Position numbers and translations under genes: made by a program | Part shown: positions 18,373-22,940 of the stretch, in pieces | Layout: the number at the start of each line of letters is the position of its first letter | Numbering within the stretch: position 1 is the first letter of the stretch | Source: Rhypophila decipiens | Taxonomy: Eukaryota > Ascomycota > Sordariomycetes > Sordariales > Naviculisporaceae | Length of the DNA stretch: 22,940 nucleotides | Assembly (NCBI GenBank): GCA_033297075.1 | Contig: MU858353.1 | Location: 1 to 22,940, forward strand | Direction of reading: 5' to 3' | The notes under the pieces: generated by a model | The model's input: the letters and a program-made list of their open reading frames with translations, nothing else | The model's database searches: none | Told to the model about the DNA's origin: nothing

Positions 18373-20367
18373 TTACTGTGATGGATCTATCCTCTGCGCG
18401 TCCAAATTCAATCTTCCCGTTGACAAGGCATACTTGATCGTTGCCCGAACCGCATTCATATCTGGCGACCATTTCTCGGGGTCCGATAGCGCTTTTCCTC
18501 CCAGGAAGAACGAGAGACTCCCCCGTCTTCTCGTTGTACATCGCAGCATCCCTTCTCGTAAGGCCGTCCACCTAGCACATCGTAGCAGAAAGTGACCCAC
18601 AGTTTCCCTCGCATGACCGCAAGCGCATAATTCTGATTCAGCGGCTCCGATTTTATACAGAAAACCGTTCAATCTCGCCATCCCTGTCCGGGGTTGCGCC
18701 AGTATACAGGCTTCTTTTCGCTTCAGCTTGTCGTACAGGTCGTGCGTGTGTCTGCCCGGGAGCGCCACATCAATGGTCTTGGAGAATTTTCCCACTCCTT
18801 CCGGGAGCCTTGTCCGCAGTTGCTTGGTCGTTGCTAATCTAATCGCAGTTGCCTTGGCCTGCTGTACTTGGAGGTATGGTGCATGCCCCCGCTTCGTTGC
18901 CCTTTGTGCTACTGCTTTTGCTTCTGATCCCAGTAGAAAGTCGCTGTCTGTTGGTACCCACTGAAAGACCATTGAGTTCCCCCTTTGGTTCAGCAGTCTG
19001 GTTGACGCGTATATTTGTTGTATCATGGCTTGACCTGATTGCCGCTGCGGTTGACTAATCGCTTTCAGTGCTGACTGGCTCCTCGTGGTAATGGTAATGT
19101 GTCTGTGAGAGGTGCTAGTTGATACGTTCTTTAGGGCCGTTGCTATAGCCAGTAATTCTGCGGTATATGGATTCTGGTCTTCCCTTGTTCCAAAGGTTGC
19201 CGCCTGTCTTGTCACTCCTTCATCCGTCCTGTGAAGGAGGGGGTCCCGTACACAGATGCCCATACCGACCGTACCTTTCTTTACAGACGCGCCAGTAGCG
19301 ATCACAATGCTTGATGCATTGCTATCTACTTGGACTGCCTTCTTCCAGTCTTGTTCATATCTTATCTGCAGACGGGGCTCCCAAGGAGGGATAGCGTACT
19401 CTCTGATAGTTTCCATCCGATCGACACATACTCCTTCCATTAGTTGGGCGATCTTCTGAAGTGGGGAGACGAATCGCACGGTTGTTCGTATCTTCTTCAA
19501 TGCGAACGGATGTGTCCTGGGCAATGTATGGACATTGATCCATAATCTAGCTCCCCCTTGGGCATGACGTTCTCGTATCGACAGAATGCTGGCTTCCGCT
19601 TCAGCCACAGCTGTTGCTACTGTTCGAAAAGCTCCTGTAATAGCCAGAGCCCCGCTCTTCTGTGCCCTGTTCAGCCAACTCAGCGCTTTTTCCCCGCACG
19701 CGTGTATCCAGACGTTTGCGGCGTAGTCCATAATAGGGGCGATTGTCGCTGTGAACAACTGTCTCGCCGTCCGTGGGGAGAGCATCTTCAGTCTCTTCAA
19801 AGCTAAGGCCGCCGCAAGACCCTTGGCTGCTGTCCTGGCCATGTGCTGCTTATAGCGGAGTTCGCAGTCCATGATAACCCCCAGAATCTTTGCACTGTCT
19901 TTTGGCTTAACTATATCTCCTTTGATCGTATACGGAGTCTCTGAGGATCGCGCCTTCGTCCTGGTGAAGTGTATGATGGCTGACTTTTCGCCTTCGAACT
20001 GGGCACCACTCCGGCGTTCCCAATCTAAGACTGAGACAACCAATACTGCCCGGTCTTGCAGCTGGATCCGTGCTGCAGTAAGGTCTGTCGAAGGTACCGG
20101 AATCTTCTCAGCCTCCATATCGCTTCGTATCCAGAGCATGCTCCGAATTGGCCACGTAGAGCTCCGTCTCGTTGTTGGGATAAATTTCGTCCAATGGTGG
20201 TGGCCCATTGGGACCGTCATTACTGAGTCGTCAATTAGTCTTGCATATGGTTCAGCAATTACTAACGCTGCATATCGCTTGAGCCCCTCATCGTTTAGCA
20301 GACTCTGCTCCACCTCGCTCCGTTTGTGAACATTAAGCTGAAGGATTTCGAGCGTTCTGGGTTCCAT
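18373..20367 (-). CDS. LINE ORF2 with endonuclease/RT core deleted; RT thumb, RNase H-like and zinc tail remain
   Basis: The frame is open for 664 codons from ATG at 20367 (MEPRTLEILQLNVHK), which overlaps the end of ORF1. The first ~115 residues are the start of an APE-like endonuclease (LEILQLNVHKR, ALVIAEPYARL). At about 20022 the sequence jumps to WERRSGAQFEGEKSAIIHF, which in intact LINEs lies late in the RT domain. Most of the endonuclease and the RT palm with its catalytic Asp pair are therefore gone, yet the frame is kept. An RT thumb/connection region, an RNase H-like region (TGASVKKGTVGMGI, YTAELLAIATAL, TRSQSAL) and the zinc tail (CACGHARETVGHFLLRC) follow. The RNase H acidic residues are largely replaced. 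It cannot act as a reverse transcriptase. Whether any product is made is unknown. Confidence 0.8.
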   Translation of the reverse strand: MEPRTLEILQLNVHKRSEVEQSLLNDEGLKRYAALVIAEPYARLIDDSVMTVPMGHHHWTKFIPTTRRSSTWPIRSMLWIRSDMEAEKIPVPSTDLTAARIQLQDRAVLVVSVLDWERRSGAQFEGEKSAIIHFTRTKARSSETPYTIKGDIVKPKDSAKILGVIMDCELRYKQHMARTAAKGLAAALALKRLKMLSPRTARQLFTATIAPIMDYAANVWIHACGEKALSWLNRAQKSGALAITGAFRTVATAVAEAEASILSIRERHAQGGARLWINVHTLPRTHPFALKKIRTTVRFVSPLQKIAQLMEGVCVDRMETIREYAIPPWEPRLQIRYEQDWKKAVQVDSNASSIVIATGASVKKGTVGMGICVRDPLLHRTDEGVTRQAATFGTREDQNPYTAELLAIATALKNVSTSTSHRHITITTRSQSALKAISQPQRQSGQAMIQQIYASTRLLNQRGNSMVFQWVPTDSDFLLGSEAKAVAQRATKRGHAPYLQVQQAKATAIRLATTKQLRTRLPEGVGKFSKTIDVALPGRHTHDLYDKLKRKEACILAQPRTGMARLNGFLYKIGAAESELCACGHARETVGHFLLRCARWTALREGMLRCTTRRRGSLSFFLGGKALSDPEKWSPDMNAVRATIKYALSTGRLNLDAQRIDPSQ

Positions 20368-20642
20368 TATGTAGCCAGCGCACTTGACAGTTCTTGCTGA
20401 AGGACTCATGCGGTCCTTTGCATAACACACATTTCACCACCGCGCTTTGACATGTCTTGTGGTGATGTCCCTGTGCTGCACACCTACCGCAAGTCTGCGG
20501 CTTCTTGCAGGCGAACGCCTTGTGGCCTATCTCCTGACAATTGTAGCACTGGGTCTCATCACCACGTCAAAAAGTTCACGGATCGTATTTCCTTGCTCTT
20601 TAACTATTTCGCGCATCTCGTCTCGTTGTTCGTTGATCGCCT

Positions 20643-20647
20643 CCAGG
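20643..20647. repeat. Target-site duplication CCAGG, left copy
   Basis: CCAGG directly precedes TGTCAGAATATTC and is repeated exactly after the LTR at 20896-20900. Confidence 0.9.
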
Positions 20648-20895
20648 TGTCAGAATATTCGGTGTCGCTCGGAAGAATACATGTTCCTGTTTGTGAGGGA
20701 TTGGTCATCAATTGTCATCAATTTGTCATCAATTGGAAAGCTTGATAATCATCTTTGTCATTGGCTTAGTCATGGATGGTATCAGTACTGCACCATGTAT
20801 AGTTATAAGAGAACCTCTCAGCGAAGCCAGAGAGGACAAGGAGGACGATGAATTCAATCAGCATCAATTCAACAACCAAGTGCGATATTCCGACA
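20648..20895. mobile_element. Solo LTR (248 bp) inserted in LINE ORF1
   Basis: The segment starts TGTCAGAATATTC and ends GATATTCCGACA, so it has the TG...CA ends and short inverted termini of an LTR. It is flanked by perfect 5-bp duplications (CCAGG). Removing it with one CCAGG makes ORF1 continuous across the site. No internal retrotransposon domain, primer-binding site or polypurine tract is present, so it is a solo LTR left by LTR-LTR recombination. The TGT-x-x-GAATATT start resembles Ty1/copia LTRs, but the superfamily is a guess. A GTCATCAATT unit occurs three times at 20704-20735. Confidence 0.88.
20704..20735 (+). repeat. Three tandem TCATCAATT units within the solo LTR
   Basis: GGTCATCAATT, GTCATCAATT and TGTCATCAATT follow one another directly. 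Tandem repeats in LTR U3 regions often act as enhancers; that role is not shown here. Confidence 0.7.
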
Positions 20896-20900
20896 CCAGG
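20896..20900. repeat. Target-site duplication CCAGG, right copy
   Basis: Exact copy of 20643-20647, directly after the terminal ACA of the LTR. Confidence 0.9.
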
Positions 20901-21250
20901 AGCTTCTGAAGCGCCGACTTTCCTGTCTCTGCCGCGTTGTTCGCTCCATTCCCGGCTCCCAGTCCTCGCGTTGTCTTCGATGTCGCGGGCCGCATGGTAT
21001 CGCTGCTATTTCTTATCGATATAGTTGTCGCATATTCGAGCGATTGCATGGCTTCGCGTACTTTCGCGCTCGGTTTCGCGCTGCGCGTCGGTCGTCGGGG
21101 CGGCGATGGCGGGTCGGACATGTTGACCGTGATTTCGCCCTGCGTCGCCGCCATGTTGGCGCCACTCTGCAGGGAGACACAACCTTTGCAAAGAACTACC
21201 TCCCCTTAAATTGTGACAAGAGATCCCGTTGTGTTGTCCCCCCCCTCCGT

Positions 21251-22389
21251 TGGGGCTAAAATTCGATTTATATACATGTCATGACCTACACGGTCTGACA
21301 AGTAAGGGTGCCTCAGGCATCCAGAAAGTGGAGCCCTTGTCTAACCTTTCAACCTCCTTATAACACTGTCAACCCCTGTTAGGCCTCCAGCCTTACAGTC
21401 TGAAACCTTCACAGGTGCAGGTTGTAACATAGGACGCAATATATCCTCACCTCGCCTCTCCACTGCTAACAGCGGTGTAATCAACTGCACCACCAACCGC
21501 ACCACGACCACAATAGCGCCAAGTCTTGGAGTTGCCTCTCCACTACCGGCTAGTCAATCTGCAACTCTTGGAATTACTTTGTTATGTCCCTCTCGGAGCG
21601 GTCGTTCACGGAGATGGTGATCATCGTTGAGTCGGCGCTATACGGTTTGCCCTTCGATTGTACGATATCGGCGATCTTAGATGCGAACCCCTCATTCCAA
21701 AAGGCGCTCGGAGCCACGACAACGTTTTCTTCAGTTTGCTTAGCCGCTGCCCTGTTGTTCAATTTCAACTTCCATTCCATAACGTAGCGTATAAAGAATT
21801 ATGGGTGTTCTTCATATGATTGGCCTGGGGCCCAGTCCTCGTACAGCACGAACGGGAGGGTGTTGCGAGCAGGCCGCAACTCGCTCCGTTGGGGTAGCTT
21901 CACGCCACAAACTCGCTAACTCGCGGAACTCGCGGCATTATGCAGTTGGCGTTGCGGCTCATCGCCACTGGACCCATTATTTGCAAAGTCCTCTAAATCC
22001 ATTTTGAGACGGCGCTAAGGGAGCCAGCTGTTTACGAGTGGCGATGTTTGTTCTCGGTGGAGAGGTGAGTCACAGAGAACGGGGTGTCCTCTTTACGTAG
22101 CAATCACGTAGTGATCACGTAGTGGAGCACCTGATCCCAAACTATCACGGAACCAAGCAGATTAAAACAGTGCAATATAAGATCGCCACCAAGCCTATTT
22201 GGCCACTCAGGGCTCTAAAAAGGAAAAGTCGAAGTTGATTTTTGCCTTCTCGAGGTGACATATATTAGCGCCGCAGGAAGATGCTAGAATTCCCAAACTG
22301 TCTATAAATTGACCTGTCCTCCCAGACCCTTCTGGTGTCAAGCTAGAAAAAAGAAATAAAGAGGATGGTTGGAAAGAGCTTGAAACTGA
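21251..22389. other. Region between LINE and WD40 gene; short unrecognised frame at 21574-21780 (-)
   Basis: About 1.1 kb without a recognised gene. A 68-codon minus-strand frame (21780-21574) reads as plausible protein (VVVAPSAFWNEGFASKIADI) but I know no family for it. The motif CTCCGTTGGGG occurs both at about 21243 (LINE leader) and at about 21885, so part of the stretch may be older repeat or LINE leader sequence. An 11-bp direct repeat lies at 22103-22124. Confidence 0.4.
22103..22124. repeat. Tandem duplication of ATCACGTAGTG
   Basis: Two perfect adjacent 11-bp copies, each with a CACGTAGTG near-palindrome; a further ACGTAG sits at 22095. No function is evident. Confidence 0.7.
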
Positions 22390-22940
22390 TTAGACGTCGC
22401 ACGAGAAGCCGACTGTAAAAACTCTCCCCGATGTACAACCAATAGACACCATCCGCCCTTGGACGGCAGAACAGCTTGGGCGGTATTCCGGTGGCAACCA
22501 TATTAGGTTCCGGCCGTTGCAAATAATCCAGGTCTTGTCCTTCCCCAGACTATACACATACCTCTCTGGGTTATCTTGTGAGAAGAGTGACTGAACTGAA
22601 CTATAATGCCCTTCGAGCGTTTGGAGGCATTGCCCGGAGGCGGGATCCCAGATCTTGATCGTCTGATCGAACGAACCCGAGGCAAGCCGCTGGCCATCTG
22701 GGGAGAAGGCAACTGACGGAACCCAGCTGCTATGCCCTTCGAGCGTTTGGAGGCATTGCCCGGAGGCGGGATCCCAGATCTTGATCGTCTGATCTAACGA
22801 ACCCGAGGCAAGCCGCTGGCCATCTGGGGAGAAGGCAACTGACCAAACCCCGCTGCTATGCCCTTCGAGCGTTTGGAGGCATTGCCCGGAGGCGGGATCC
22901 CAGATCTTGATCGTCTGATCTTCGGAACCCGAGGCAAGCC
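22390..22940 (-). CDS. C-terminus of a WD40-repeat protein, probably a NACHT-WD40 NLR (runs off the right edge)
   Basis: The minus-strand frame is open from the window edge to TAA at 22392-22390 (183 codons). It contains WD40 blades with the pattern [22 protein letters not shown], [20 protein letters not shown], repeated every 42 residues with near-perfect DNA identity. The last blade departs into YSSVQSLF and a C-terminal cap ([37 protein letters not shown]). This cap is typical of fungal NACHT-WD40 STAND proteins, which include Podospora HET-E/HET-D-type incompatibility genes. WD40 arrays of that family sense ligands and drive NACHT oligomerisation and cell death. The NACHT and N-terminal effector parts lie outside the window, so the NLR assignment is inferred from the tail and repeat style. 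Confidence 0.85.
   Translation of the reverse strand, partial: LASGSEDQTIKIWDPASGQCLQTLEGHSSGVWSVAFSPDGQRLASGSLDQTIKIWDPASGQCLQTLEGHSSWVPSVAFSPDGQRLASGSFDQTIKIWDPASGQCLQTLEGHYSSVQSLFSQDNPERYVYSLGKDKTWIICNGRNLIWLPPEYRPSCSAVQGRMVSIGCTSGRVFTVGFSCDV
22608..22940 (-). repeat. 126-bp tandem repeats encoding WD40 blades
   Basis: The unit GCCCTTCGAGCGTTTGG begins at 22608, 22734 and 22860, exactly 126 bp apart; the third copy is cut by the window edge. Differences are limited to a few adjacent codons. Confidence 0.95.

Larger units (their letters stand above)
20333..21154 (-). pseudogene. LINE ORF1 (Gag-like, CCHC zinc knuckles), split by a solo LTR and a frame break
   Basis: The 5' part (21154-20896) encodes a Pro/Ser/basic N-terminus ending ALQKLL. 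Skipping the LTR, the frame continues at 20642 with a coiled-coil-like EAINEQRDEMREIVKEQ. It then falls out of frame near 20560, before three zinc knuckles: CYNCQEIGHKAFAC, CGRCAAQGHHHKTC and CVLCKGPHESFSKNC. The last frame ends with TAA at 20335-20333, inside the start of ORF2. Such ORF1 proteins bind the element's RNA. The frame break probably reflects a deletion between coiled coil and knuckles. Confidence 0.8.
18104..21250 (-). mobile_element. Minus-strand LINE (Tad/I-like) with ORF1 and internally deleted ORF2
   Basis: On the minus strand the order is: 5' leader (about 21250-21155, with a G-rich tract and a TATATAAAT just upstream), ORF1 interrupted by a solo LTR, ORF2 overlapping the end of ORF1, a 250-base 3' UTR, and a simple repeat tail. 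Total about 3.1 kb including the LTR, compared with 5-7 kb for full Tad-like elements, because the endonuclease and RT core are missing. The outer limits are estimates; no target duplication was identified. Confidence 0.75.

Noticed and set aside
20447..20851. A plus-strand open frame of 134 codons over the LINE
   Set aside because: It runs antisense across the zinc knuckles of ORF1 and into the solo LTR; no family motif, so it is a shadow frame.
20643..20900. A MITE (small DNA transposon) in place of the solo LTR
   Set aside because: The TGT...ACA ends and 5-bp duplication fit an LTR; inverted similarity is confined to the last dozen or so bases, as in LTR termini.
22503..22712. Minus-strand frame of 69 codons with an ATG
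   Set aside because: Out-of-frame reading of the WD40 repeats; the WD40 frame itself is open through this stretch to the window edge.
1..22940. A secondary-metabolite cluster (oxidase, GST, P450, membrane protein)
   Set aside because: No PKS, NRPS, terpene synthase or DMAT backbone gene and no pathway transcription factor is present; the enzymes are spaced widely and separated by a tRNA and unrelated genes.
22608..22940. CRISPR-like or satellite array
   Set aside because: The 126-bp period is a multiple of three and encodes in-frame WD40 blades; no spacers, and the organism is a eukaryote.

Overview
The window reads as a piece of a filamentous ascomycete (Pezizomycotina) genome, most likely a Sordariomycete-type fungus; the class is a guess. 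Support comes from short GT-AG introns of 54-119 bp, small spliced genes on both strands, a HET-domain gene, an NLR-type WD40 tail, a Fot1/pogo transposase, Tad/I-like LINEs, and a tRNA-Ile(AAU) split by a 25-nt intron. No bacterial-type operons are present.

Left half (1-15,000), gene-rich: a membrane-anchored laccase-like multicopper oxidase (765-3210, +) converges tail-to-tail with a HET-domain protein (3305-5507, -). About 1.2 kb of AT-rich sequence with no recognisable gene follows. Next come a glutathione S-transferase-like gene (6717-7733, +), a tRNA-Ile gene (8083-8181, -), and a 994-residue polytopic membrane protein with a three-fold repeated Cys-rich ectodomain (9031-12174, +). A 77-codon orphan fragment resembling the C-terminus of an ArnA-like NAD-dependent epimerase/decarboxylase lies at 12353-12586 (-). 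A cytochrome P450 with all signature motifs (13232-14992, +) closes this half. The genes are spliced here by joining motifs across introns; frames and lengths all close.

Right half (15,000-21,250), transposon graveyard: a decayed 3' piece of a plus-strand LINE ending in a (TAA)n tail; a Fot1/pogo transposase gene broken by only one homopolymer frameshift and one nonsense codon; and a minus-strand LINE with ORF1 (zinc knuckles) and ORF2. ORF2 is open for 664 codons but has lost most of its endonuclease and the reverse-transcriptase core by an in-frame deletion. ORF1 is interrupted by a 248-bp solo LTR with a perfect 5-bp target duplication (CCAGG).

Right edge (22,390-22,940, -): the C-terminus of a WD40 protein with near-identical 126-bp repeats, typical of fungal NACHT-WD40 NLRs. 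The repeats differ almost only at codons known to be hypervariable in HNWD-type incompatibility genes. Together with the HET gene this suggests an accessory region touching non-self recognition, though the two genes are 17 kb apart and no functional link is shown. I did not find a clearly unprecedented system. The best leads are the WD40 repeat pattern, the three-fold Cys-rich membrane protein, the 2-nt exon in the oxidase gene, and the RT-less but open LINE ORF2.
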